Below, in pieces: positions 1-10,461 of a DNA stretch of 64,000 nucleotides; position 1 is the stretch's first letter; each line of letters opens with the position of its first letter. The position numbers and the translations under genes were made by a program. The notes under the pieces were generated by a model. That model did not search any database. It was given only the letters and a program-made list of their open reading frames with translations, and was not told the DNA's origin. Origin of the DNA: Actinomycetota bacterium (GTDB taxonomy: Bacteria > Actinomycetota > Acidimicrobiia > Acidimicrobiales > MedAcidi-G1); NCBI GenBank assembly GCA_902634555.1, contig CACPKO010000003.1, positions 1 to 64,000 on the forward strand. Reading direction: 5' to 3'.

Positions 1-820
1 CTGCGATCAAATACGCCATTGCGCATTCACATGTTTCTGCAGCCGTAACCCAGTCTTGATCACTAACGCAGCGAACGCCGTAGCCTTCAATGACAAATTT
101 TTCCCGCTGCGCTTCTAAGTGACTCAGAGTATCTTTCTTATCAAGTGCTCCAGATAAAACTGGATAATACCAATCCATCGCCCAGCGTTCTTTTGGAGCA
201 AATGCGCCCTCCGGTTTAGTTCGGATCGAATGAGCAAGATGCGCTAAAGAAAGCTCCCAATCGGGACGGTCATGCCCGAGTTCTTCACCAATAGCGATTG
301 CGCATCTCAGACTATGGCAGATACTTGAAGAGCCCGTTAGTAACGCATACGACCAAGGCGTTCCATCCTCATGACGGGCCCACAATATAGGCCCGTTAGA
401 AGTTTGTAAACGAAGAACAAATTCGATGGCTTGATCAACTGAAGACCACATCCGTTCAAGAAATCCTCGGTCTCTCGTCATTAGCCAATGGTGCCAAACT
501 CCGGTAGCTATATAAGCAACAACGTTGGCATCAAATTTCGTATCTTCAATTCCGTCAGATAAATAGTATTGATGCCAGCCTCCAGCCCCAGTCCCACTTT
601 CATGTTGTGTATTTAACAGCCATTCATAAGCAGATTCTGCTTGGTCTAGATAGCCGGTACATGCGAGAGCCATTGCTGCCTCTACATGATTCCATGGATC
701 ACAGTGACCACCGGGAAACCAAGGAATCATTCCATTTGGAAGTTGCCATTCAGCGATCGTTGAAGCCGTCAGTTTTAAATCTTCAGCAGTAATTACTCCT
801 GGAACTTCAGGCAGTGGCAT
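1..820 (-). CDS. Partial CDS (3' end off window): alpha/alpha-toroid, prenyltransferase/glycosidase-like protein
   Basis: Own translation of the minus strand from ATG at 820: MPLPEVPGVITAEDLKLTASTIAEWQLPNGMIPWFPGGHCDPWNHVEAAMALACTGYLDQAESAYEWLLNTQHESGTGAGGWHQYY...; open to the window edge; start overlaps the methyltransferase stop. Absent from the ORF track because it is truncated. Confidence 0.8.
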   Translation of the reverse strand, partial: MPLPEVPGVITAEDLKLTASTIAEWQLPNGMIPWFPGGHCDPWNHVEAAMALACTGYLDQAESAYEWLLNTQHESGTGAGGWHQYYLSDGIEDTKFDANVVAYIATGVWHHWLMTRDRGFLERMWSSVDQAIEFVLRLQTSNGPILWARHEDGTPWSYALLTGSSSICHSLRCAIAIGEELGHDRPDWELSLAHLAHSIRTKPEGAFAPKERWAMDWYYPVLSGALDKKDTLSHLEAQREKFVIEGYGVRCVSDQDWVTAAETCECAMAYLIA

Positions 821-1556
821 GGCTATTCTCCGGATCAGGTTTTGCAGCGTAAACAATTTTACTTTTACCTAAAAGAGGATTCAAAAGCGATTCAGTCCAT
901 CGAGTCAACTTAGGAGCTTTTACAATATCCCAAGTCAGTAATCTGTGGTACGCCTTAACGAGTCGGTTTTCTTCAATTGCTTTGTTTGGGCCTATAGCGC
1001 ACCTCAACCACCAATACGGACTATGCAGAGCATGCGCTTTATGGCTACCAAGTGGAAACAGTCCAGCGGATGATATTTTCTCCTCTAACTCTGTACGCCC
1101 ATAAATACGAACATGGCCACCCACAGCATTAGGTGCGTGATAATCCTCTGAAAGCGCCCAACACACTCTTTCGGGGAATTTGGATGGAATCGTTATTGCT
1201 AAAGTGCCTCCAGGTCGGAGAACACGAGCTAACTCTCCTAGCACTTCCTGATCTTGTTCAATATGTTCCATAACTTCAGACGCAATAATTCGATCAAAGG
1301 ACTCATCAGCAAAGGGCAGTTGAGTAGCATTTCCGTTCGCAGTCTCTAACATGATTCCTTCATCTATTTCACCGTCTTCCCACATGACAGCAGCGACGCT
1401 TCGAACCTGAACTAACTCTTCATAGCCAAGATCACATGCCACCACGTTGGCTCCTCGACGCAAAGCCTCGTAAGCATGTCGTCCAAATCCGCAACCCAGA
1501 TCAAGAACTTTTTCGTTTGGTTGCAGGCATAAACGCTCATAGCGGACAGTAAGCAT
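807..1556 (-). CDS. Class I SAM-dependent methyltransferase
   Basis: VLDLGCGFGRHA motif I and DESFDRIIASEVMEHI / LARVLRPGGTLAITIP motifs. Confidence 0.9.
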   Translation of the reverse strand: MLTVRYERLCLQPNEKVLDLGCGFGRHAYEALRRGANVVACDLGYEELVQVRSVAAVMWEDGEIDEGIMLETANGNATQLPFADESFDRIIASEVMEHIEQDQEVLGELARVLRPGGTLAITIPSKFPERVCWALSEDYHAPNAVGGHVRIYGRTELEEKISSAGLFPLGSHKAHALHSPYWWLRCAIGPNKAIEENRLVKAYHRLLTWDIVKAPKLTRWTESLLNPLLGKSKIVYAAKPDPENSHATA

Positions 1557-1563
1557 GAATTAG

Positions 1564-2841
1564 TTACCTTTGCCCTAGAAGCTCGTGATACTGCTCAACG
1601 GTTCGAAGCGCAGTATGGCGCCAACTCCAGTGATCAATCACGCGTTGACGTCCCTGCATGCCGACACGTTTTCGAGCTTCGGGGTTATCAAGGGCATCGC
1701 GGATCATGACAGCAAGAGCTTCACTATCGCCAGGTGGGACTTGGAAACAGGTTTCATTATGGGTTCCTGTTACCTCCGGAAGAGCCCCTCCTGTCGTCGT
1801 AACTAAAGGAATCCCACAAGACATAGCCTCAATAGCAGGTAGAGAAAAACCTTCATATAGAGAAGGGACGATTGCTAACTCAGATTCGCTGTATAACTCA
1901 ACAATACGTTCGTCAGGTACTCCATGTACCCAAGAAACACAGTCCGTTAAACCCAACTCTTTAAAAACATCTGAACTAGCGCTATCTTCTTTTTGGCGAC
2001 CAATAATTACCAGTTCGATATGTCGTTCTGTGCGTAATTTCGCTATTGCTTCAAGAAGATACTTCAGTCCTTTCATCGCTACATCAGCACTAGCAGTAGT
2101 GATAATTTTTCCTGGAATTCTTTCCACATTCTCCATAGGTAAGAACAAATCAGGGTCAACGCCAACTGGCACGACATGCACACGTTCAGGATCAACTTTA
2201 TGGTCGGCCACTATGTCGGTTTTAGAAGATTCTGAAACAGTCATTACCCGTTCCATTCTTTTTGCCACTTGTGTCTGCATCTTTGTGAACGCATACCAAC
2301 GACGTTTTCCGATTCTTTCAATCAACCCTCGGGCATGCTCAATTTCGAGACGGCGATCTACAGTGATTGGGTGGTGGATAGTTGAGAGAACAGGAAGATT
2401 TAAACGATTTTGCATAAGAAGTAAACCCCAACCTAGGCACTGGTTGTCATGCACTAAATCAAAGTCGTTTCTCCGTTTAGCAAGATGACTCCAGGCACGC
2501 ATACTAAAAGCCATTGGCTCGGAAAAATTACCAGTATTGAAAGAAAAGGATTCTAAGAAATCCCATTTCGTCTTTAACTCCCAAATTCTTGCCTTCCTCA
2601 TTGGAAAATGGTCGTTGTAAAGATCAAGACTTTTCAAAGGGGTCAACGGAACGGTTTCGTCAAGAACCGGGTAAGGCTGTCCGGCAAATACTTCAACATG
2701 ATGACCTAAACCTGTAAGAGCTTTAGTTAGATGTCGAGTGTAGACACCTTGACCGCCACAATGAGGTTTACCGCGATAAGCCAAAAAAGCAATACGCAGT
2801 GGATCGTCAACACCCATTGAAGACTTTTCGTTATTACCCAT
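1564..2841 (-). CDS. Glycosyltransferase family 4 (GT4)
   Basis: GGQGVYTRHLTKAL N-terminus, VPVGVDPDLF, and VPSLYEGFSLPAIEAMSCGIPLVTTTGGALPEV E-x7-E region. Confidence 0.93.
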   Translation of the reverse strand: MGNNEKSSMGVDDPLRIAFLAYRGKPHCGGQGVYTRHLTKALTGLGHHVEVFAGQPYPVLDETVPLTPLKSLDLYNDHFPMRKARIWELKTKWDFLESFSFNTGNFSEPMAFSMRAWSHLAKRRNDFDLVHDNQCLGWGLLLMQNRLNLPVLSTIHHPITVDRRLEIEHARGLIERIGKRRWYAFTKMQTQVAKRMERVMTVSESSKTDIVADHKVDPERVHVVPVGVDPDLFLPMENVERIPGKIITTASADVAMKGLKYLLEAIAKLRTERHIELVIIGRQKEDSASSDVFKELGLTDCVSWVHGVPDERIVELYSESELAIVPSLYEGFSLPAIEAMSCGIPLVTTTGGALPEVTGTHNETCFQVPPGDSEALAVMIRDALDNPEARKRVGMQGRQRVIDHWSWRHTALRTVEQYHELLGQR

Positions 2842-2901
2842 TTATTAATTGTGGCGGCACTTTTTGATGATTACTCGCTGGTAACTTGTACCTTTTGTCA
2901 C

Positions 2902-3339
2902 ATGAGAGCTTTAATACAGCGAGTTGAACACGCAAAAGTGACGGTAGAAGAGGAAATTATTGGTTCTATCGGCTCAGGATTATGCGTATTCGTCGGGGTT
3001 ACCCACACAGATGGAGTGGAAGAATCAAGAAGAATTGCAAAGAAAATTACCAAATTAAGAATTTTTGATGACTCGGAAGGTGTGATGAATCTTTCGCTAC
3101 TTGATACAAAATCAGAGGTACTAGTTGTCAGCCAGTTCACACTTTATGGCAATACTTCTCGTGGTAATCGGCCATCATGGATTGCTGCCGCTCAACCAGA
3201 ACAGGCTGAACCACTTATTGAAGAAATCATCAAATCTTTATGCGAAGAAGGCTTCAAAGTTGCAACAGGAAAGTTCAGAGCCTACATGAAGGTTGAATTA
3301 GTCAACGACGGGCCATCCACAGTGATGATCGAGGTTTAA
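2902..3339 (+). CDS. dtd: D-aminoacyl-tRNA deacylase
   Basis: MRALIQRVEHAKVTVE...LLVVSQFTLYG-type motif (VLVVSQFTLYGNTSRGNRPSW) and NDGPSTVMIEV C-terminus. The track start at 2851 is replaced by the internal ATG at 2902 that begins the conserved MRALIQRV. Confidence 0.93.
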   Translation: MRALIQRVEHAKVTVEEEIIGSIGSGLCVFVGVTHTDGVEESRRIAKKITKLRIFDDSEGVMNLSLLDTKSEVLVVSQFTLYGNTSRGNRPSWIAAAQPEQAEPLIEEIIKSLCEEGFKVATGKFRAYMKVELVNDGPSTVMIEV

Positions 3340-4820
3340 GCCGGTTCTGGTTCTTCTTCAGGTTCTTTGTGCCCTATAAGAATTAAAAGAAATGACAAAA
3401 TAATCATTGGCCAAATCCCTACTTGAGTAGCCCATGTGAGCCCACTGCGTCTTTCAACAGTTGCGTGTAGGACAGTCTGCTCTGAGATCGATGTTCGCTG
3501 AATGACTTTGCCATTTGGATTGATCACTGCGCTGAAACCTGTAGGGGCTGCTTGTAGAACCCATCGACCGGTCTCAAGCGCTCGAAGACGACTAGAAGCC
3601 ACTTGTTGGGTTTGAACAACTGTCAACCAATAACTTGCTCCATTTGTCGGATTAATAAGAATCTCCCCACCATTTTTAATAGCATCCCTAACTCTGTGTT
3701 CAAAGAAAATTTCCCATGAGATAGATATACCAAGATTCCCAACAGGGGTTTTTAAAACAGCAGGGCCATTTCCCGCTCGAACATCACGTGCCGGAAGGAG
3801 ATCAGCGGCAAAAACTTCAATAAGAGAACGCAGAGGAACAAATTCGCCAAAAGGAACAATTCGTACTTTGTCGTAGCGATCAATGACCATACCGTTTGAG
3901 TCAATAGCCGTGGAATAATTCAAATTCGCTTTTGGGTCTGAATCGTCTTGGAGGAACCACCCAGGAATAAGAACAGCGTTAAGACGCTTCGCTTCCATAG
4001 AAAGAGTTTCAGCGGCTTGATCGGAATAGAGGCGATTCGGAAGAGGAGAATTTGTAGGTGGATCTGGATTGACTACATTCTCCGGCCATAGAACTAAATC
4101 AACACCTTTTTCAACTAGTTGATTTGCTTCTATTTGATTTGAAAACACCGTAGAGGCTCCGGAAGGAGTGGCACGTGTACGTTGGGGGCCGCCTCCCTGA
4201 ACAATTGCTACTTTCATCTCATCAACAAATTGCCCTTCTGGAGCCAGTGCAGCCAGCACCCCAGAGAGAACAAGCGCAAAAGAAGCAACTCCTATTGTGA
4301 GGGCAGACCATTTGTTTGCTCGACGCCCATCAAAAAGCGCACTTAATGCAACACCGATTGCTACGACTAAAGCAACGAGAAGAAGTGGCCCTGCAACTCG
4401 AACAACTGGAGTTAACGGCCCTGCTGCCTGACCTTGTGCCAAAGTAGCCAAAGGGATGCCGCCAAAAGGCCAAGACCATCGACCAAATTCCGCCAAGGTA
4501 ACCGCCCCAACTAGAGCTAACCGGCGACCATTATTAGCCGGCACAACTAAAGAAGCAACTCCCATAAATGACGCGTGCACAAGAGCATTTATTACCCAGC
4601 CCGCAGGAGTCAGATCAACCATCCAAATAGTGCCAATTAGTGCCCACACTAATCCCACTAAGAAACCTCGACGGAGTCGTCGAAGCGCCGCTTGTCCGCT
4701 TAATAACCGGTCCAATACCGCGATCCCAATAAAAGCAGCAGGCCACCAACCCCAAGGCGGAACTGACGCGACAATTAAAACTCCAGATAAAAAACACCAG
4801 AACATAGGCTTCAATCTCAT
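3336..4820 (-). CDS. lnt: Apolipoprotein N-acyltransferase
   Basis: Multi-TM N-terminus plus nitrilase-type domain (LWPENVV, DRYDKVRIVPFGEFVPLR, SWEIFFE). Start placed at ATG 4820 rather than 4883, which would overlap the upstream gene. Confidence 0.88.
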   Translation of the reverse strand: MRLKPMFWCFLSGVLIVASVPPWGWWPAAFIGIAVLDRLLSGQAALRRLRRGFLVGLVWALIGTIWMVDLTPAGWVINALVHASFMGVASLVVPANNGRRLALVGAVTLAEFGRWSWPFGGIPLATLAQGQAAGPLTPVVRVAGPLLLVALVVAIGVALSALFDGRRANKWSALTIGVASFALVLSGVLAALAPEGQFVDEMKVAIVQGGGPQRTRATPSGASTVFSNQIEANQLVEKGVDLVLWPENVVNPDPPTNSPLPNRLYSDQAAETLSMEAKRLNAVLIPGWFLQDDSDPKANLNYSTAIDSNGMVIDRYDKVRIVPFGEFVPLRSLIEVFAADLLPARDVRAGNGPAVLKTPVGNLGISISWEIFFEHRVRDAIKNGGEILINPTNGASYWLTVVQTQQVASSRLRALETGRWVLQAAPTGFSAVINPNGKVIQRTSISEQTVLHATVERRSGLTWATQVGIWPMIILSFLLILIGHKEPEEEPEPA

Positions 4821-4825
4821 CAGAT

Positions 4826-6199
4826 TTACCTGTAAAGAAATTCCGAAAGTTGTTGTGCTGCCTCTTTGCCAGAGCGTATACAAGCAGGAATACCAACTCC
4901 ATGACGAATAGCTCCAGCAAAGAATACTCCCGGCGCAGAATTACTCAATTCATCGTCAAGAGCATTCATCTGATCGGCGTGCCCTACCGGAAATTGCGGC
5001 AAAGAATTTGGCCACCTTGTCACTCTTACATCAACTGGTACGGACTCAATTCCTAAAGTGCTGTTTAAGTCAAGACGCAGTTCGCTGACGAGTTCATCAT
5101 CAGTCATGGTTACGTGTCGGTCGTCATCAATACGGCCAGTAGAAACACGAAGAATTTCTAATTCTGGATGGCGAAGATGAGCCCATTTGCTTCCCGAATA
5201 AGAACAAGCAGTCATAAAAAGCTGTGAAGATCGAGGTACTAAAAATCCGCTTTGTGAAGAGTCTGCTTCAAAGTCTGTTCTTGAATACCCAAAAGTCACA
5301 AGAGTTACTGAAGCAAATTCTATTGCATTAAATACTTGCGCTGGACCAGGAAGCGTTTTCTCTAAAATATTTGAAGAAGCATAAGCAGGTGTAGCGATAA
5401 CCACTCCATCTACACTTTCATGCCCTCTCTCTGTTTCAATTACCCACTTGTTACCCAAACGTGAAATATTCAAAACGGGGCTCACCATGTTAAAAGAGTT
5501 TCCGAGGGATTTAGTCAAGACATCAACAAGCCTGCTCATACCCTCAGGGTGAGCATGAAAAACTGGCGCAGTTGGATCGGCATTTTTTGCTAAATCTTTT
5601 AGTCGACTCAACATCCCATCAGGATGACGAGCAGCTTCAAGGAGTTGTGGTGCCATCACGGCACAACTCATCTCATCTGCACGACCAGCATTGATGCCAC
5701 CTATAAGTGGATCAACAAGGCGTTCTAGAACTTCTGACCCAACACAGGATCGAATTACTTGCCCAACACTCGCATCACTGTTAGGTAAATCAAGACTTGG
5801 GACCCCGTTGCTGTTAAGACGAGATAGCGCATCAGGCGTCAAAAGGCCGTCACCTATAGATTCTATTTCCAAGGGCACGCCGAGGACGTTAGGAGATGGT
5901 ATCTGCTGGAGTTTGCCATCGATCCAAAGCGAAGCTGTTCGAGCTGAAGGAGAAACTAATTCTGCTTCCAAGCCAAGATCACGACAGAGTTCAACTGCCC
6001 ATGGCACACGAACAAGAAAAGAATCAGCTCCCTCGTCAACTGAAACTCCAGCGAAAGGCGAAGTGGCTAACTTTCCGCCAGTTTCGCTCTCAGATTCAAA
6101 AATCAGTATCTGCGTTTCTGGAGAATTTTTTTGAAGATAATAAGCAGAGGAAAGCCCGGCTATACCTGCACCGATAATTGCAACCTTCTGATGAGTCAT
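4826..6199 (-). CDS. hemY: Protoporphyrinogen/coproporphyrinogen oxidase, FAD-dependent
   Basis: VAIIGAGIAGLSSAYYLQ dinucleotide fold, GGKLATSPFAGVSVDEGADSFL, next to hemE. Confidence 0.88.
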   Translation of the reverse strand: MTHQKVAIIGAGIAGLSSAYYLQKNSPETQILIFESESETGGKLATSPFAGVSVDEGADSFLVRVPWAVELCRDLGLEAELVSPSARTASLWIDGKLQQIPSPNVLGVPLEIESIGDGLLTPDALSRLNSNGVPSLDLPNSDASVGQVIRSCVGSEVLERLVDPLIGGINAGRADEMSCAVMAPQLLEAARHPDGMLSRLKDLAKNADPTAPVFHAHPEGMSRLVDVLTKSLGNSFNMVSPVLNISRLGNKWVIETERGHESVDGVVIATPAYASSNILEKTLPGPAQVFNAIEFASVTLVTFGYSRTDFEADSSQSGFLVPRSSQLFMTACSYSGSKWAHLRHPELEILRVSTGRIDDDRHVTMTDDELVSELRLDLNSTLGIESVPVDVRVTRWPNSLPQFPVGHADQMNALDDELSNSAPGVFFAGAIRHGVGIPACIRSGKEAAQQLSEFLYR

Positions 6200-7245
6200 T
6201 TCATTTCGGCCGAATTCAGCGGGTATGAATGAACCTGTTCAACAATTCTTTCAAGAACTTGTGGATTAGTTTCGGGTAAAACTCCATGACCCAGATTAAA
6301 AATATGTCCTGGATGGCCAGCATTTTTGTCAAGAATATTTCGGACTTCTGTTGCGATCACATTCTCTGAAGCGAAACAAATAGCAGGGTCAAGGTTTCCT
6401 TGAAGGGCTACTTCTAAGCCGAGCCGATCACGCGCCGCATCTAGTGGAGTTCTCCAATCCACGCCCATTACTGATGAACCTGCTGATGCCATTAAGTGAA
6501 GAATTTCTCCCGTACCTACACCGAAATGAATAGTTGGAACATGCTCATTTTGTACAGCAGAAAATATTTCCTTGCTGTATGGCAAAACAAAGCGTTCATA
6601 CGCAGAGGGGCTAAGGGCTCCAGCCCAACTATCAAATAATTGAATAGCAGAAACTCCAGCAGAGATTTGTGAACGCAGGGAAGAGATGACTATTTCAACG
6701 AGGCGACTCATCAAAGAGTCCCATAACTCTGGGTCGTTCATCATCAATGCCTTGGTTTTGGTGTAAGTCCTAGATGGTGCTCCTTCGATCAAGTAAGAAG
6801 CCAAAGTAAAAGGAGCTCCTGCAAATCCGATCAGAGGAACATTTAGTTCTCCTACTAGCAGTCGGATTGTTTCTAAGACATACGGGGTGTCGCTATCTGG
6901 GTCTAGAGGACGTAATCGTTTTAGATCTTCAGCTGAACGGAAAGGGTTTTCAACTACGGGACCGATCCCTGGTTGAATTTCTACTCCAAATCCAAGAGCA
7001 TGAAGAGGAACTACTATGTCTGAATACAAAATAGCGGCATCTGTGTTGTACCTATGAACAGGCTGCAAAGTGATTTCTGTTGATAGTTCAGCGTTCTTAA
7101 TAGCATCCAAAATGCTTCCCTCCCCACGAATTTTTCTGTATTCCGGAAGGGATCTTCCTGCTTGACGCATAAACCACACTGGTGTGTGGTGGTGCGGCTC
7201 AGAACGGCAAGCCGCCAAAAAGGGGGAGTCATGCAAAGAGTTCAT
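6196..7245 (-). CDS. hemE: Uroporphyrinogen decarboxylase
   Basis: PVWFMRQAGRSLPEYR, GFAGAPFTLASYLIEG, FNLGHGVLPETNP. Confidence 0.97.
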   Translation of the reverse strand: MNSLHDSPFLAACRSEPHHHTPVWFMRQAGRSLPEYRKIRGEGSILDAIKNAELSTEITLQPVHRYNTDAAILYSDIVVPLHALGFGVEIQPGIGPVVENPFRSAEDLKRLRPLDPDSDTPYVLETIRLLVGELNVPLIGFAGAPFTLASYLIEGAPSRTYTKTKALMMNDPELWDSLMSRLVEIVISSLRSQISAGVSAIQLFDSWAGALSPSAYERFVLPYSKEIFSAVQNEHVPTIHFGVGTGEILHLMASAGSSVMGVDWRTPLDAARDRLGLEVALQGNLDPAICFASENVIATEVRNILDKNAGHPGHIFNLGHGVLPETNPQVLERIVEQVHSYPLNSAEMK

Positions 7246-8210
7246 GATCGGAGCGACTTCTCTAGAGCTTTACGAGAATTCAAAGTGTGCGGATGAGAAA
7301 GATGAGCCAGGGTAGAGGTTTTAGCCATCTGGCAGATCTCTTCTGAGTTGTCGGTAGACATGTTGTCTTCTCCGCGAATGCCTAGATCTTCTGCTGTTGG
7401 TTGAAAGACTAAGACGGAAGAACCGAATGATCGAATCCTTTCCACCTCCCGTCGTAATGTACGGCTGTGCCACGCTCGACCGATTGGTCCACCCGGCCAT
7501 GAAGATTCGCTTGGAGTGGCGGTCATCGCAGAAGATATCACAACAACATCAAGCCCTAATGGGGCGGCCAAATCGGCATTGGTGGAAGAATGAATGCCTC
7601 CATCTACGTATCTTGCCCCTCCAAGATCTACAGGTCGAAAATATCCTGGGATAGCAGAAGAAGCTTGAACCGCAGTTCCAATGTCACATTGGATGTCGTC
7701 TCGACCAAAGACTGCCCTTTTGCCTGTCTGCAAATTGACACTACATATCCAAGTTGATAGTTCTGGCCAAGGTTCAGGGTGAGACTCGTTTATGCGCTTA
7801 GCAAGTGAAGAACCATCTGCTTGTCCTTCAGGAAGCATCCCCGCTAAAGATACAACAGGGCGAGGCCTCCCACGTCCAAGGACTCCTTGAAGTATTAGAT
7901 AGGGATTTGCTGGCTTAAATGATTCATGGGGTGGAGGATTTTTGGGAAGATTGAGTGGAGTGGTTACCCGGTTTCGAATAGCTTGCCCTTCTGAAGTCAA
8001 TTCTTGACCAGAGTAATAGGCTGCGTGGTCAGACGCAGATAGGCCAGCGCGAATACCTACTGCAGTGCTTGCACCTGCAGAAGTTCCGACGATCAGGTCT
8101 GCTGTTCTTGGATCCCAGCCAGTGGCTTCAAAAAGTCCTGCAAGAACCCCGGCATGGTAAGCCGCTCCTGACGTTCCCCCTGCGCTTAAAACAAGTCCAA
8201 CAGTAATCAT
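7242..8210 (-). CDS. Patatin-like phospholipase family protein
   Basis: LSAGGTSGAAYHAGVL oxyanion region, GTSAGAS nucleophile elbow, YVDGGIHS DGG motif. Confidence 0.9.
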   Translation of the reverse strand: MITVGLVLSAGGTSGAAYHAGVLAGLFEATGWDPRTADLIVGTSAGASTAVGIRAGLSASDHAAYYSGQELTSEGQAIRNRVTTPLNLPKNPPPHESFKPANPYLILQGVLGRGRPRPVVSLAGMLPEGQADGSSLAKRINESHPEPWPELSTWICSVNLQTGKRAVFGRDDIQCDIGTAVQASSAIPGYFRPVDLGGARYVDGGIHSSTNADLAAPLGLDVVVISSAMTATPSESSWPGGPIGRAWHSRTLRREVERIRSFGSSVLVFQPTAEDLGIRGEDNMSTDNSEEICQMAKTSTLAHLSHPHTLNSRKALEKSLRS

Positions 8211-8384
8211 GATTCCTATCGTCGCAGATTAAAGAAAGAATCCGACACTTTAGAGCAGATTGATGAAGATATTTCCTCCGCTAGAATAAATCTTTGGCCA
8301 AATATGGGGAAATTGCTTGTAATTAAGAGCAAATTCTCTCTAACAACCATGAATTGATTATGTCCATACTTTTGGAGGGTGTTT

Positions 8385-10445
8385 ATGCATCCTGAGATTG
8401 CAGCAGAGCAGGCCTATATAGACGAGGCGTACGCTTGCCTTGAATCTGCACGCCTTCGCGCTCTGGATCTCACCGGCATGGTTGAAGTAGGACGTGGGGG
8501 AACTAACCAAGCTCGCTTTGAGCGAGAAGCGATATGGGATTCAGTAGCAGGGCGATTAGAAGAATTAGACCTTGGTGAAGCAGCACTTGTCTTTGGGCGA
8601 ATCGACCAAGAAGAAGATCTTGGAAGTAATCGATATTACATAGGTCGGGTAGGTGTATGGAATGAAACTCAAGACCCAGTAGTTGTTGATTGGCGAGCCC
8701 CAGTTGCCGAGGCTTTTTATCGTGCCACTGGACCAGATCCAATGGGCCTTGAACGCCGCCGCCATTTTGTTAGCCGCCGCCGAGAACTGCTTGCGATTGA
8801 AGACGAATTATTCGGAGACATTGAACGATTTCGTGATGGAAGTCAGAAACTTCGCGGTGAAGGTGCTTTAATCGCAGCTTTAGAAACAGAGCGGACAGGT
8901 CGCCTCGGTGACATTGTTGGAACGATACAAGCAGAACAGGATGCGATCATTCGAGCTCCACTTGCGGGAGTGTTGGCTGTACAAGGAGGACCAGGAACAG
9001 GTAAAACAGTCGTTGCTCTTCATCGTGCGGCATATCTTCTTTACACACACCGGTTCCCTCTTGAAGGACAAGGAGTCTTAGTGGTAGGGCCAAACCGGCT
9101 CTTTCTCGCTTATATAGAGCAAGTCCTGCCCTCATTAGGAGAAGCCGGTGTCGAGATGGCTTCTCTTGCTGATCTTATTGATCGTACATGGGTGGATGAT
9201 CGCCGAGATTCAGAAGAAATAGCAAGATTGAAAGGCGATTTAAGGATGGTTCGTTTTATTGCTCGAGCGATACGAACCAGACAGCGGCCGTTAAGAGAAG
9301 ATTTAAGAATAGGTCATGGTCTCCAGTGGCTGCATTTAACTGTTGAAAAAAGTGTTGAAATAGTTACAGAAGCTCGTCGAAGGTTCCGGACCCACAATGG
9401 CGGGAGAAAATTCGTCGAAACTGAATTTTTTCAAGCATTGGCATTAAGCGGACGAGAATCTCTTGATCCTGAGGGCCTAGCTGAACGACTACGCGGAGAC
9501 CTTAAAGTTCGTGAAGCGCTTGAATGGATGTGGCCAGTATTGACCCCAGCACAACTACTAAATGATTGTTTAGGCTCACATGCATTGATACGTGCTGCGG
9601 ATCCAGAGTTAGCTGATTCAGAAGTAGATGCTCTTTATCGCCCCCGTTTAAAACGTGCAGAAGATGTTCGATGGACTGCGTCTGATGCCGCTCTACTAGA
9701 TGAAGCACGCGCGGCTCTAGGCGCACGACCAGGTCGGCGCGACGTAGAAGCTGTCCGAACCTATGGGCACATAGTTGTTGATGAAATCCAAGATTTATCA
9801 CCGATGGATTTGAGAATGCTTGAAAGAAGGTCATTGAATGGATCGATGACTGTAGTAGGAGACATCGCTCAGGCAACAGGAGCGTGGGCTCACAATGGTT
9901 GGGAAAGCATCCTTGAACATCTGCCTGATCGACGCCCAGTGAACCAATACGAACTCACTGTCGGATATCGCATTCCAGCCCCACTCATGGATGTAGCAAC
10001 AAAAGTTCTAGTTCAAGTAGCACCAGATCTCACTCCTCCACGTTCCGTGAGAAGCGAAGGTGACGCACCACGTTTTATTGCAACAAAACTTGCTGATCCA
10101 CAAATTGGTTTAGTTCAAGTGGTGAAAGAAGAATTACAAGCAGTTGGTACTGGAAACCTTGCGGTTATCGCAGCAATGTCCCAAGTAGAGGAAATCGAAG
10201 AACTACTTATAGCAAATCAAGTAGATTTTGGTCGTCCTACTCGCACCGGCTTAGATTCTTCAATAACAGTCGTTCCAGTAGGGTTAGTAAAAGGCTTAGA
10301 AGTAGACGCAGCAGTAGTGGTTGAACCAGAACGCATCGTAGGTGAACAGGAACAAGGGCTACGAGCACTTTATGTAGCTCTTACTCGTGCAACGAAAAGA
10401 GTGGCAGTTGTTCACTCTGAGGCGTTACCAGACGTGTTTCTTTAA
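8385..10445 (+). CDS. helD: HelD-like UvrD-family helicase / RNA polymerase recycling factor
   Basis: YYIGRVGVWNETQDPVVVDWRAPVAEAFYRAT, Walker A VQGGPGTGKTVVALHR, HIVVDEIQDLSPMDLRML. ATG at 8385 has GGAGG about 6 nt upstream. Confidence 0.85.
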   Translation: MHPEIAAEQAYIDEAYACLESARLRALDLTGMVEVGRGGTNQARFEREAIWDSVAGRLEELDLGEAALVFGRIDQEEDLGSNRYYIGRVGVWNETQDPVVVDWRAPVAEAFYRATGPDPMGLERRRHFVSRRRELLAIEDELFGDIERFRDGSQKLRGEGALIAALETERTGRLGDIVGTIQAEQDAIIRAPLAGVLAVQGGPGTGKTVVALHRAAYLLYTHRFPLEGQGVLVVGPNRLFLAYIEQVLPSLGEAGVEMASLADLIDRTWVDDRRDSEEIARLKGDLRMVRFIARAIRTRQRPLREDLRIGHGLQWLHLTVEKSVEIVTEARRRFRTHNGGRKFVETEFFQALALSGRESLDPEGLAERLRGDLKVREALEWMWPVLTPAQLLNDCLGSHALIRAADPELADSEVDALYRPRLKRAEDVRWTASDAALLDEARAALGARPGRRDVEAVRTYGHIVVDEIQDLSPMDLRMLERRSLNGSMTVVGDIAQATGAWAHNGWESILEHLPDRRPVNQYELTVGYRIPAPLMDVATKVLVQVAPDLTPPRSVRSEGDAPRFIATKLADPQIGLVQVVKEELQAVGTGNLAVIAAMSQVEEIEELLIANQVDFGRPTRTGLDSSITVVPVGLVKGLEVDAAVVVEPERIVGEQEQGLRALYVALTRATKRVAVVHSEALPDVFL

Positions 10446-10461
10446 AAGAACAAGAGTTCCT

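Noticed and set aside
607-792. 61-aa plus-strand ORF at the window start
   Set aside because: Antisense to the truncated toroid-protein CDS (1-820, minus).
1658-2488. 276-aa plus-strand ORF
   Set aside because: Antisense to the GT4 gene, Ser/Arg/Ile-rich composition typical of shadow ORFs.
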